A DNA stretch of 5,837 bases from Comamonadaceae bacterium (GCA_947374105.1 CANCAO010000122.1:1-5837), one strand, 5' to 3'. Numbered from the stretch's first letter, positions 1 to 5,837 are shown. Program-made: numbers and translations. The notes: generated by a model from the sequence alone, not told the origin.

Positions 1-1
1 T

Positions 2-1717
2 CAGCGCGAATGGGTGAGTCGGTATTTTGAGCGGGAAGTTCGGCCCTTGCTAATTCCTGTTGGACTTGACCCCTCACACCCATTTCCCCAGGTGGCTAAC
101 AAGTCCCTTAATTTCATAGTTCGACTTGGGGGACACGACGCATTTGGGCGTGAGAACGATATTGCCATCGTTAAAGTACCGCGTGTCTTACCACGTCTGA
201 TACGTATGCCAGCAGCGGTGTCGGGTGAACGAAAGTTATTCGTGGCGTTGTCCAGTGTTATTCGTGCTCATTTGAGTTCACTTTTTCTTGGCCGTGAATT
301 GGGGCAATTTTCCCAATTTCGGGTGACACGTCACTCCGATCTTGCTGTAGATGAAGATGATGTTCGAAATTTACGCACAGCTTTGCGGCAGGGTCTGCAA
401 CACCGTCATTACGGACAGGCCGTGCGGCTTGAAGTGTCTTCGGGGTGTTCTGAGCACTTAGCCCATTTTTTGCTGAAGCAGTTTAACTTGCCAGAAGAGG
501 CTTTGTACCGTGTTCACGGCCCTGTTAATTTAGGACGGTTAACGCAACTTGTTGATTTGGTTAATGATCCAACATTGCTTTTCCCATCCTACAAAGCCTC
601 TTATCCACAGCAATTGGTACGAGGTCAGTCGATTTTCGCTCAACTCAAACGTGGCGATGTGTTGATTCATCAACCGTATGAAAGCTTTGATGGAGTGCTG
701 GAGTTTTTGCGCGAGGCGGTACATGACCCGCAAGTTTTGGCTATCAAACAGACCATTTATCGAACAGGTTCCAATTCTGAGCTGATGGAGCTCTTGCGAG
801 AAGCCGTTCGCAGGGGTAAGGAAGTCACTGTAGTAGTTGAGTTGAAAGCCCGTTTTGATGAAGAAGCGAACATTAACTGGGCTGAAATGCTGGAGTCCAT
901 CGGTGCCCAAGTGGTGTATGGCGTGATGGGTCTCAAGACCCATACCAAGATGATGCTGTTCACGCGACGTGAAGGGCAAAAATTGAAGCGTTATGCCCAT
1001 CTGTCCACCGGCAACTACAACCCAGTGACAGCGCGGCTTTATACGGACATCAGTCATCTGACGGCCGATGCCGCGTTGACCAAAGATGTGGAGCATGTGT
1101 TCTCCCATTTGGCCAGTCAAAGTCGTTTGCCTAGGCTCAATCGCTTGTGGCTTGCGCCACTTTATTTTTACCGCAAGTTAATCGACAAAATCAATGCTCT
1201 GGGCGATGCTGCGGCCCTGGGTCAATCGACTCGAATCGTGGCCAAAATGAATGCGCTGACAGATGATGCTCTGGCTCACGCTTTGATTCGAGCGGGTCAA
1301 AAGGGCGTCAAAATTGATTTGATCGTGCGCGGTGCCTGTATCTTGCCTGCACAGTTACCTGGACAAACCGAGAATATCCGGGTGCGATCCATCATCGGAC
1401 GCTTCTTGGAGCATTCACGGGTGTTCTATTTTCGTCAGGACGAAACGGAAGAGGTACTGTTGTCCAGCGCCGACTGGATGAATCGCAATATGTTGCGTCG
1501 CGTGGAAGTGGCTTGGCCAGTCATCGATCCCGCGCAACGCCAGCGCATCGTGGATGAATGTCTGGTGGCTTGTTTGCACGACGGCGTCGATGCTTGGGAT
1601 TTGATGCCTGATGGCAAATATGTACGCTCAAAACCCGATCACCATCAGGCTGCGCATAGCGCTCAGGTTGCCTTGATGGCTCGGTATGCCGCTCGTGTCA
1701 CGGGCCGGAATGAATAA
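2..1717 (+). CDS. ppk: Polyphosphate kinase 1, 3' part (5' end outside window)
   Basis: Ppk1 reversibly transfers the terminal phosphate of ATP onto a growing inorganic polyphosphate chain, via an autophosphorylated histidine. The reading frame is open from base 2 with no start. It begins with a Ppk1-like stretch (QREWVSRYFERE, then DPSHPFPQ), so the GTG at 14 is an internal Val codon, not a start. The 571 residues present cover most of the N-terminal and head domains and both C-terminal phospholipase-D-like domains. The first catalytic His (E. coli H435) is in GLKTHTKMML at bases 941-943. The second (E. coli H592) is in GRFLEHSRVF at bases 1412-1414. They are 157 residues apart, exactly as in E. 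coli, which implies about 120 residues missing upstream. STGNYNP and SADWMNRN are also typical. The end is intact, and sixA starts 2 bp later, suggesting co-transcription. The promoter is outside the window. Identity is very secure. Confidence 0.97.
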   Translation, partial: QREWVSRYFEREVRPLLIPVGLDPSHPFPQVANKSLNFIVRLGGHDAFGRENDIAIVKVPRVLPRLIRMPAAVSGERKLFVALSSVIRAHLSSLFLGRELGQFSQFRVTRHSDLAVDEDDVRNLRTALRQGLQHRHYGQAVRLEVSSGCSEHLAHFLLKQFNLPEEALYRVHGPVNLGRLTQLVDLVNDPTLLFPSYKASYPQQLVRGQSIFAQLKRGDVLIHQPYESFDGVLEFLREAVHDPQVLAIKQTIYRTGSNSELMELLREAVRRGKEVTVVVELKARFDEEANINWAEMLESIGAQVVYGVMGLKTHTKMMLFTRREGQKLKRYAHLSTGNYNPVTARLYTDISHLTADAALTKDVEHVFSHLASQSRLPRLNRLWLAPLYFYRKLIDKINALGDAAALGQSTRIVAKMNALTDDALAHALIRAGQKGVKIDLIVRGACILPAQLPGQTENIRVRSIIGRFLEHSRVFYFRQDETEEVLLSSADWMNRNMLRRVEVAWPVIDPAQRQRIVDECLVACLHDGVDAWDLMPDGKYVRSKPDHHQAAHSAQVALMARYAARVTGRNE

Positions 1718-1719
1718 TC

Positions 1720-2181
1720 ATGGACATCGTGTTGTGGCGACACGCTCAGGCTCAGGACTGGACACCTGGGTGTGATGACATGGCGCGTCGTCTTGTCACG
1801 CGAGGTGAGAAGCAAGCAGCACGTATGGCGAGTTGGCTCGATCGTCAATTGCCCGAGGGAAGTCGAATTTTGGTTAGTCCATCGGTGCGAACAGAGCAGA
1901 CTGCGGTGGCATTGGGTCGCAAGTTCAAGTTTTGTCCAGAACTCAAACCCGAAGCTTCAGTTTCTGAATTGGTGAAACTTCTCGGATTGCCAACTGCTAA
2001 AGGAACGACGCTACTGGTTGGGCATCAACCTCAATTGGGACAACTTGCGTCCGAGTTGATGGGATGGCCCACCACCGATTGCGTCATAAAAAAAGGGGCC
2101 GTCTGGTGGTTGCGTAAGCGTGAAAGAGACGGGGTGATCCAGACGGTGGTGGTGACGGTTCAGTCCCCTGATTTTCTCTAA
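1720..2181 (+). CDS. sixA: SixA-family phosphohistidine phosphatase
   Basis: A 153-residue protein of the histidine phosphatase (phosphoglycerate-mutase-like) superfamily, close to the length of E. coli SixA (161). The N-terminal RHG-type motif is LWRHAQAQ, with R7 and nucleophile H8. A second conserved block is VSPSVRTEQTA (about residues 53-63), carrying an active-site Arg. The second catalytic His is in LLVGHQPQLG (about residues 98-107). SixA enzymes remove phosphate from histidine on HPt domains or on phosphotransferase-system proteins such as NPr; the substrate here cannot be read from sequence. There is no signal peptide or membrane segment, so it should be cytosolic. The ATG lies 2 bp after the ppk stop, with a GGAA Shine-Dalgarno-like core at 1707-1710 inside the ppk end, so translation is probably coupled to ppk. 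Ppk1 itself works through a phosphohistidine, which makes a functional link tempting but unproven. Confidence 0.92.
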   Translation: MDIVLWRHAQAQDWTPGCDDMARRLVTRGEKQAARMASWLDRQLPEGSRILVSPSVRTEQTAVALGRKFKFCPELKPEASVSELVKLLGLPTAKGTTLLVGHQPQLGQLASELMGWPTTDCVIKKGAVWWLRKRERDGVIQTVVVTVQSPDFL

Positions 2182-2183
2182 CC

Positions 2184-2196
2184 GATAATGCTTATC
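2184..2196. terminator. Weak dyad between convergent genes
   Basis: The 18-bp gap between the sixA stop and the stop of the convergent gene holds a small dyad. GATAA (2184-2188) and TTATC (2192-2196) flank a 3-base loop. The stem is short and AT-only apart from one G-C pair. On the + strand a T6 run occurs at 2204-2209, but 7 bases separate it from the stem. It could be a feeble bidirectional terminator; its position is right, but its predicted stability is low. Confidence 0.2.
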
Positions 2197-2199
2197 AAA

Positions 2200-2604
2200 T
2201 TACTTTTTTGGACGCCCGGTTTTGATGGCGGGTACGGCTTTTAAGGCACTCAAAAAATTGGCGTCGGTCATTGCAGCCAACGCTTTGATACCAGCTCGTA
2301 GCAACTCACTTTTTTTAACAGCGTGGGTCAGGCTTGCACTGCGTTCTTTAAGTTCATTTAAAACAACGTATTCCGTTTTTGGTATGGTGAAGCTGTCACG
2401 CATTTGTTTGAGTTTTTTTACCTTGACGACTTTTTCAACTGCTGCTTTGACGACCGCTTCAGCCACGGGCTTGACTATGGGTTTCGCTACTGGTTTGGGT
2501 TTTAATTTTGAGATCACCACTTTTTTTACCGGTTTGGCGGTGGCGGCTGGAGCCACTTGAGGCTTGCTTGTGAGAGAGGCAGGTGCAGTGGCTTTTTTTA
2601 CCAT
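2200..2604 (-). CDS. Lys/Ala/Pro-rich basic protein with C-terminal ribbon-helix-helix-like domain
   Basis: A 134-residue, strongly basic protein in two parts. Residues 1-67 are low-complexity, dominated by K, A, P and V with repeated KPV/KPI/AKP-type units, and resemble bacterial histone-H1-like tails (AlgP, PhaF type). Residues 68-134 are ordinary sequence. A short strand-like RDSFTIP (69-75) is followed by a helix (about 76-89), then KKSELLRAGIKALAAM (97-112), as in ribbon-helix-helix DNA-binding proteins, where an S-E-L-hydrophobic-R-A-G/A pattern marks the second helix. The C-terminus is basic (TGRPKK). The ATG has a good AGGA Shine-Dalgarno (complement of 2612-2615) with 7 bases spacing. 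There is no signal peptide, so it is presumably cytosolic and nucleoid-associated. A perfect palindrome overlaps its likely promoter. I do not recognise a named gene. DNA binding is inferred; polyphosphate binding by the lysine tail is speculation. Confidence 0.8.
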   Translation of the reverse strand: MVKKATAPASLTSKPQVAPAATAKPVKKVVISKLKPKPVAKPIVKPVAEAVVKAAVEKVVKVKKLKQMRDSFTIPKTEYVVLNELKERSASLTHAVKKSELLRAGIKALAAMTDANFLSALKAVPAIKTGRPKK

Positions 2605-2623
2605 GATATCTTCCTTTTTAAAC

Positions 2624-2642
2624 GATATAAACAGTTTATATC
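2624..2642. repeat. Perfect 19-bp AT-rich palindrome, candidate operator
   Basis: GATATAAAC (2624-2632) and GTTTATATC (2634-2642) are exact reverse complements around a single central A. The element lies 19 bp upstream of the start codon of the lysine-rich gene and overlaps its predicted -10 box and start site. That is where an autorepressor would bind. A ribbon-helix-helix product is a natural candidate ligand, but this is inference. There is no following T run that would make it a terminator for ppx, and the stem contains only two G-C pairs per arm. Confidence 0.5.
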
Positions 2643-2668
2643 ATTAACCAAAGGTACACAAATGTCAA
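2640..2668 (-). promoter_or_regulatory. Candidate sigma-70 promoter of the lysine-rich gene
   Basis: On the minus strand a perfect -35 box TTGACA (complement of 2663-2668) is followed by a 17-bp spacer and AATGAT (complement of 2640-2645; 4 of 6 matches to TATAAT). The predicted transcription start falls near 2633, the centre of the palindrome, giving a leader of about 29 nt. TATAAA at 2640-2635 is a better -10 by sequence, but its spacer of 22 is too long. The promoter suggests the gene is expressed independently of ppx, which ends only 10 bp upstream of the -35 box. Confidence 0.5.
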
Positions 2669-2677
2669 CAAGTGCTA

Positions 2678-4216
2678 TCAGACATGGGTGAGCTGGAGGT
2701 TCCAGGGTGTTTTTTTCCAAGCCAATTGCTCCTCGCGCAGTAAGTGCAACGATTGCGGAAATGAAGTGACCCAATCTGCGTCACAACTCACTACAAATTG
2801 CTTCGAAATTTCAGAATGACACACCACGCGAACACCATGTAGATCCGGATTGCGCTGGGCGTGGCAGAGGATGACGGCAATTCGCAAAGCCAGTAATTGT
2901 TTAACAAACACAACATCGTCAAAGTCCACGTCCAATTTACGCAGTTTGCCCCGGTGACCCAGTACAAGCAGACCTAGCCGGTGTAACTCCTGCATGGAAA
3001 AGCCGGGTACATCGGCATTGTCAAGAATGTAGGCGCCGTGCTTGTGATAGTCGCTGTGTGAAATCAAGCTACCGATTTCATGCAGTTGGGCAGCCCAATC
3101 CAACTTGCGCATGCTGCTCGCAGCTTGATCGGGGCGGGCCTCGGGCATCAATTGCTGAAGAGAATGGCGTGCAACCCGACTCACCCGTCGAGATTGAGTG
3201 ATGTTCACATTGAATTTTTTAGCGAGGCGATTGACACTGGTGCTGCGTAAGTCAGTCTGCTCATGCGCACGGTCTAGCAAGTCATACAGAGCACCATGTC
3301 TCAAGGCACCTTGGGCCACTTGCATTTCCTCAACGTCAAGCAAATCAAATACAGCCCGGAGCACACTGATACCGCCGCCAATCACGGCCCGACGGTCGTC
3401 CTTCATACCCTCCATACGGAGCTTTTCAGAACTCTTTGCACGTAGCAGGTTTTCTAACAACCAGCGCAGTCCGTCTCGGTTAATAGTACCAACGGGCCAT
3501 CCCGCCGCAACTAGAACATCGCTAACAGCCCCCACCGTGCCTGACGAGCCATAGGCAGTGTCCCATGAGTCGCGCTGGTAGGCACCTAGTGCCTCATCCA
3601 AAACAGCCTTGGCCGCAATTTCTGCGCTCTGGAATGCGTGCACACTGAATTGACCCTCGGGGAAATAGCGCATCGACCAAGCCACACTGCCGACGCGGTA
3701 GGACTCCATGACCTGTGCTACATGACCTTGACCCAGAATCAATTCTGTTGAACGTCCGCCTATGTCAACAACAAGACGACGCTCGTCCGATTGAGGCAGC
3801 AGATGGGCTACGCCTTGATAGATAAGACGTGCTTCCTCTCGCCCAGAAATTACATCAATAGGAAAACCCAGTATTTGGTTTGCCTTGTTCAGGAAATCAT
3901 CACGATTTCGTGCTTCTCGCAAGGTTTGTGTTGCAACAGCGCGAACTTGTGATGGCGCGAATCCCGCAAGTCGCTCGCCAAAGCGAGCAAGGCAGTCCCA
4001 GCCGCGTTGCATAGCGTCGAGCGATAAATTTCGGTCTTGGTCCAGACCGTTGCCTTGACGTACAGTTTCCTTGATGTATTCGGTGTGATGAATCTGACCA
4101 TGATCCACGTAGCCAATCTCTAGGCGAAAGCTATTGGAGCCAAGATCAACAGCAGCGAGACGTGTTCCGTTTTGCATCTTATGACTGACTTGACTTATGG
4201 TTTGAGCTACATGCAC
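2678..4216 (-). CDS. ppx: Exopolyphosphatase (Ppx/GppA family)
   Basis: Removes terminal phosphates from polyphosphate; related GppA enzymes hydrolyse pppGpp. At 512 residues it matches E. coli Ppx (513). Seen motifs of the ASKHA fold are: phosphate-1 loop DLGSNSFRL (residues 24-32); SGREEARLI (124-132) with the family's catalytic Glu; phosphate-2 loop DIGGRSTEL (151-159), where Arg155 replaces the usual third Gly; YGSSGTVGA (222-230); and VIGGGISVLRAVFDLL (278-293). The C-terminal region has the HD-like helical pattern LHEIGSLISHSDYHKH (378-393) and a conserved GHRGKL. The start given is a GTG at 4216. The ATG at 4177 (MQNGTRL) would give 499 residues, starts just before the conserved core, and is equally plausible; neither has a strong Shine-Dalgarno. 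It lies 32 bp downstream of the binding-protein gene on the same strand, so probable co-transcription would place it under the Pho-box region. A separate GppA role cannot be excluded. Confidence 0.93.
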   Translation of the reverse strand: MHVAQTISQVSHKMQNGTRLAAVDLGSNSFRLEIGYVDHGQIHHTEYIKETVRQGNGLDQDRNLSLDAMQRGWDCLARFGERLAGFAPSQVRAVATQTLREARNRDDFLNKANQILGFPIDVISGREEARLIYQGVAHLLPQSDERRLVVDIGGRSTELILGQGHVAQVMESYRVGSVAWSMRYFPEGQFSVHAFQSAEIAAKAVLDEALGAYQRDSWDTAYGSSGTVGAVSDVLVAAGWPVGTINRDGLRWLLENLLRAKSSEKLRMEGMKDDRRAVIGGGISVLRAVFDLLDVEEMQVAQGALRHGALYDLLDRAHEQTDLRSTSVNRLAKKFNVNITQSRRVSRVARHSLQQLMPEARPDQAASSMRKLDWAAQLHEIGSLISHSDYHKHGAYILDNADVPGFSMQELHRLGLLVLGHRGKLRKLDVDFDDVVFVKQLLALRIAVILCHAQRNPDLHGVRVVCHSEISKQFVVSCDADWVTSFPQSLHLLREEQLAWKKTPWNLQLTHV

Positions 4217-4248
4217 GTTACTTGAGTTTTCTATAGGAGATTGTGTGA

Positions 4249-5391
4249 CTATCCGACAAGTCGCCCATCAGGGGTCAACATGCTTTGAGTAACAAACGAC
4301 CCACTGCGATGTTGTGCATTGAATTTTATTCGGTAGCCACCTAAGTCTATCGAGGTACGCTTTTGGAAGCTCTGTAAGACGCTTTGTCGCGTTGATTGAC
4401 CTTCCACCGTATTCAGGACTTCATAGGTGTAGCGTGCCGCAATGAAGCCAGCCAAACTGAGTGGTGTTGGTGGTTCATCAAAGAGCTTCCCCAAGGCTTC
4501 TCGATAACTTCTCACAATGGGCAGGCCGGCGTTTACCATCGGCACAACCTGTGTCGTGATAACCGGGGTGTTCCGTGCAACGCCCATTTGTAGCAAGGTT
4601 TGGGGATTGACATCGGCCAAGGCAATCACGTAGCGTTGTTTCGTTTGTTTATCAATGCCCTGAGTGAATTGCATCAATTCGGGTGTTCCGCCCATAAACA
4701 AGAGTATGGCCGGTGCTGTGGATGTCAGCGTTTGACCGATTTGCTTCAAGTTGCTGGTCGGACTATAGGACTGGAGCTTGATTTTTAATTGTGTGGCCGT
4801 TTGCTCTACGTCTGTGCGGTATAAATTTTGTTCCTGTTGTGAGGCGTAAACCACACCAACTTCGGTCACGTTCATGTTGGCCAACGATTTAATGGCGTGT
4901 AATATTTGTTCTTGACGTGATGCAAAGATGGGAAAGGTGCTGGAATCCACCTCCAGGTCAGAGTTTTGCAGCCAAGGTGCAACATGGGCGATTTCAGGAA
5001 TTTCTCTCTTTAGAGACTGTATAACCTGTATAGAAGCCCGTTCGCCAACCGTTCCCGTCAAGGCGAGACAGAAGGGAAGGCTTTTGATGGATTCAACGGC
5101 CGAGCGTACGCCTGCGGCTGATCCATCAACCTCAATTGTCAAGTGCTGAATAGGACGCCCCTTCAGACCTCCTTGCGCGTTGATGGTCTGCCAAGCTGCA
5201 CGCGAACCAACCAGAAAGTCGCGGGAAACATCCTGTTGTTCAGGGGATGTGTCGACAATTTGGGCCACACTGAGAGTATTCGCACCAGTTTTGATCTTGC
5301 TGGTCTGCGCCCAAACGATAGAGGGTGCTCCAAAGGTGCAAGCTGCCGCGCTACAGATCAATTTGCGCCTTGATAACTCTCTATTTTTCAT
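4249..5391 (-). CDS. Tat-exported periplasmic binding protein, LivJ/LivK-like (type 1) family
   Basis: A 380-residue solute-binding protein of the branched-chain amino acid (Peripla_BP_6 type) class. The N-terminus carries a twin-arginine signal: SRRKLIC at residues 7-13, a hydrophobic stretch, then a likely cleavage after WAQ (27-29). The mature part has the family hallmarks: LSVAQIVDTS at about 40-49, INAQGGLKGRPI (70-81) followed by a VDG, and LTGTVGERAS (111-120) in the ligand cleft region. The alpha/beta continuation includes EVGVVYASQQE and a C-terminal PTPLSLAGFIAARYTYEVL. No permease or ATPase gene is adjacent, so it may serve a transporter encoded elsewhere or act as a sensor. The ligand is unknown; branched amino acids, other small organics or phosphorus compounds are all possible. 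The ATG at 5391 fits the signal peptide, though its Shine-Dalgarno is poor. It is divergent from pstS, sharing a 182-bp region with a Pho-like box 43 bp upstream, and ppx follows 32 bp downstream. Confidence 0.85.
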   Translation of the reverse strand: MKNRELSRRKLICSAAACTFGAPSIVWAQTSKIKTGANTLSVAQIVDTSPEQQDVSRDFLVGSRAAWQTINAQGGLKGRPIQHLTIEVDGSAAGVRSAVESIKSLPFCLALTGTVGERASIQVIQSLKREIPEIAHVAPWLQNSDLEVDSSTFPIFASRQEQILHAIKSLANMNVTEVGVVYASQQEQNLYRTDVEQTATQLKIKLQSYSPTSNLKQIGQTLTSTAPAILLFMGGTPELMQFTQGIDKQTKQRYVIALADVNPQTLLQMGVARNTPVITTQVVPMVNAGLPIVRSYREALGKLFDEPPTPLSLAGFIAARYTYEVLNTVEGQSTRQSVLQSFQKRTSIDLGGYRIKFNAQHRSGSFVTQSMLTPDGRLVG

Positions 5392-5434
5392 GTGGATTTT
5401 GGTTAGACAAGATCGAAGAGCTTAGATTTTTAGT

Positions 5435-5452
5435 GTGACATTTAGATGACTT
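5435..5452 (-). promoter_or_regulatory. Pho-box-like element facing the binding-protein/ppx pair
   Basis: Read on the minus strand this is AAGTCAT, 4 bp, ATGTCAC, the two 7-bp direct units with 11-bp period bound by the response regulator PhoB (consensus unit CTGTCAT). Each unit matches 5 of 7. A further unit TTGTCAC lies at 5468-5474, exactly two more 11-bp turns upstream, with a degenerate unit between at 5457-5463. Downstream, TCTAAG (complement of 5421-5426) is only a weak -10 candidate. There are 43 bp between box and start codon. PhoB control of the minus-strand genes is inferred. Confidence 0.6.
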
Positions 5453-5504
5453 TTATTTATCTTTGATGTGACAAAAAAATGGAAAAATGACCACGGCTAT
5501 TTTT

Positions 5505-5522
5505 TTGTCATATAGATGTCAC
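5505..5522 (+). promoter_or_regulatory. Pho box of pstS
   Basis: TTGTCAT (6 of 7 matches to CTGTCAT), spacer ATAG, then ATGTCAC (5 of 7). This is the PhoB binding arrangement of two direct 7-bp units 4 bp apart. A weaker unit AATTCAT follows in phase at 5527-5533. It is followed after 10 bp by a possible -10 box and lies 51 bp before the pstS start. Activation of pstS by PhoB under phosphate limitation is well established in proteobacteria, so position and gene identity support the site. Confidence 0.78.
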
Positions 5523-5532
5523 AATTAATTCA

Positions 5533-5538
5533 TACAGT
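5533..5538 (+). promoter_or_regulatory. Possible -10 box of the pstS promoter
   Basis: TACAGT matches TATAAT at 4 of 6 positions and starts 10 bp after the Pho box. That is the usual distance when PhoB replaces the -35 contact. No good -35 box is expected at such promoters. The call rests on position relative to the Pho box more than on sequence quality. Confidence 0.4.
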
Positions 5539-5562
5539 TCAATCATCTTTTAACCAAACCAA

Positions 5563-5568
5563 AGAGGT
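5563..5568 (+). promoter_or_regulatory. Ribosome binding site of pstS
   Basis: AGAGGT, complementary to the 16S rRNA 3' end, lies 5 bases before the ATG at 5574. It fixes the pstS start and is the clearest Shine-Dalgarno near the divergent region, in contrast to the poor one of the opposite gene. Confidence 0.65.
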
Positions 5569-5573
5569 ATCTG

Positions 5574-5837
5574 ATGACAACAACGTTCAATCGAGCAGTA
5601 CTTGGCGTACTTGCGATTTCCTCAATCGCCTTTGCGACCACCGCCGCAGCTCAAGATGTCACCGGTGCGGGTGCCAGCTTCCCGGCACCCCTCTACTCCA
5701 AGTGGGCGTCTGACTACAACAAGGCCACGGGCGTCAAAATCAATTACCAGTCAGTCGGCTCCGGTGCAGGCATTCGCCAGATTGATGCCAAAACGGTTGA
5801 CTTTGGGGCTTCTGATATGCCGCTTAAAGACGAAGAG
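5574..5837 (+). CDS. pstS: Phosphate ABC transporter periplasmic binding protein PstS, 5' part
   Basis: The first 88 codons of PstS, the high-affinity phosphate-binding protein that delivers phosphate to the PstCAB importer and, with PhoR/PhoU, takes part in sensing external phosphate. Residues 1-26 form a Sec signal peptide, with Arg7, a hydrophobic core, and ATTAAA before a likely cut at Gln27. The mature N-terminus [17 protein letters not shown] carries the first phosphate-binding loop. The next conserved blocks are [14 protein letters not shown] (57-70) and [10 protein letters not shown] (75-84), matching E. coli PstS block for block. The ATG at 5574 is set by the signal peptide and by an AGAGGT ribosome site. 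The frame is still open at the window end, and pstCAB would be expected to follow. A Pho box upstream supports phosphate-starvation induction. Confidence 0.96.
   Translation, partial: MTTTFNRAVLGVLAISSIAFATTAAAQDVTGAGASFPAPLYSKWASDYNKATGVKINYQSVGSGAGIRQIDAKTVDFGASDMPLKDEE

Noticed and set aside
539..1120. Long open frame on the minus strand inside ppk (193 codons)
   Set aside because: It lies wholly antisense to a strongly conserved part of Ppk1 that includes the catalytic His, and its translation shows no recognisable domain. It is a shadow of ppk codon use.
2086..2101. Run of seven A followed by four G inside sixA, a possible slippage site
   Set aside because: The sixA frame continues through it to a normal-length SixA end, and no alternative frame gives a longer sensible product.
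2222..2560. Open frame on the plus strand opposite the lysine-rich gene
   Set aside because: The Lys/Ala/Pro-rich codons give few stops on the opposite strand. The minus-strand gene has a good ribosome site, a promoter and a sensible domain layout, while this frame has none.
2662..2679. ATGTCAA near the promoter of the lysine-rich gene as a possible Pho unit
   Set aside because: The partner unit at the 11-bp distance (TGCTATC) does not fit the consensus, and the bases are better explained as part of a TTGACA -35 box on the other strand.
4217..4248. Gap between the binding-protein gene and ppx examined for a terminator or promoter
   Set aside because: No stable hairpin with a T run and no convincing -35/-10 pair were seen in these 32 bases, which favours read-through from the upstream gene.
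5487..5493. ATGACCA as another minus-strand Pho unit
   Set aside because: It is 19 bp from the nearest minus-strand unit and so out of the 11-bp phase, and it has no paired unit.

Overview
The window looks like a polyphosphate/phosphate locus from a Gram-negative betaproteobacterium, most likely order Burkholderiales and possibly Comamonadaceae. This assignment rests on remembered family resemblance of the Ppk1, Ppx and PstS sequences and on gene content; no search was run. Base composition is moderate, roughly half GC by eye. Coding density is high: the only gap over 100 bp is the 182-bp divergent promoter region between positions 5392 and 5573. No RNA gene, CRISPR array, insertion sequence or other mobile element was seen.

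Layout, left to right. (1) The 3' part of ppk1 (polyphosphate kinase, + strand, 5' end cut off by the window edge) is followed after 2 bp by sixA (phosphohistidine phosphatase, + strand). (2) Convergent to these is a small gene for a lysine/alanine/proline-rich basic protein with a C-terminal ribbon-helix-helix-like segment (- strand). It has its own apparent promoter, overlapped by a perfect 19-bp palindrome. (3) Upstream of it, also on the - strand, is ppx (exopolyphosphatase, Ppx/GppA family). Upstream of ppx, 32 bp away, is a gene for a Tat-exported periplasmic binding protein of the LivJ/LivK (type 1) family, with no transporter partner in view. (4) Facing away from that gene is the start of pstS (periplasmic phosphate-binding protein, + strand, cut by the window end).

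The most informative non-coding element is the divergent region 5392-5573. It holds two outward-facing Pho-box-like elements, each made of two 7-bp GTCA-containing units spaced 4 bp apart. They are identical at 14 of 18 positions. One points at pstS and the other at the binding-protein/ppx pair. The reading I favour is that phosphate starvation, through PhoB, switches on phosphate capture (pstS) and, divergently, an operon combining an orphan binding protein with the polyphosphate-degrading enzyme Ppx. Ppk1, the polymer-making enzyme, sits nearby but runs toward the centre of the window and has its promoter outside it. The lysine-rich gene between the synthesis and degradation enzymes is the least understood part of the window.
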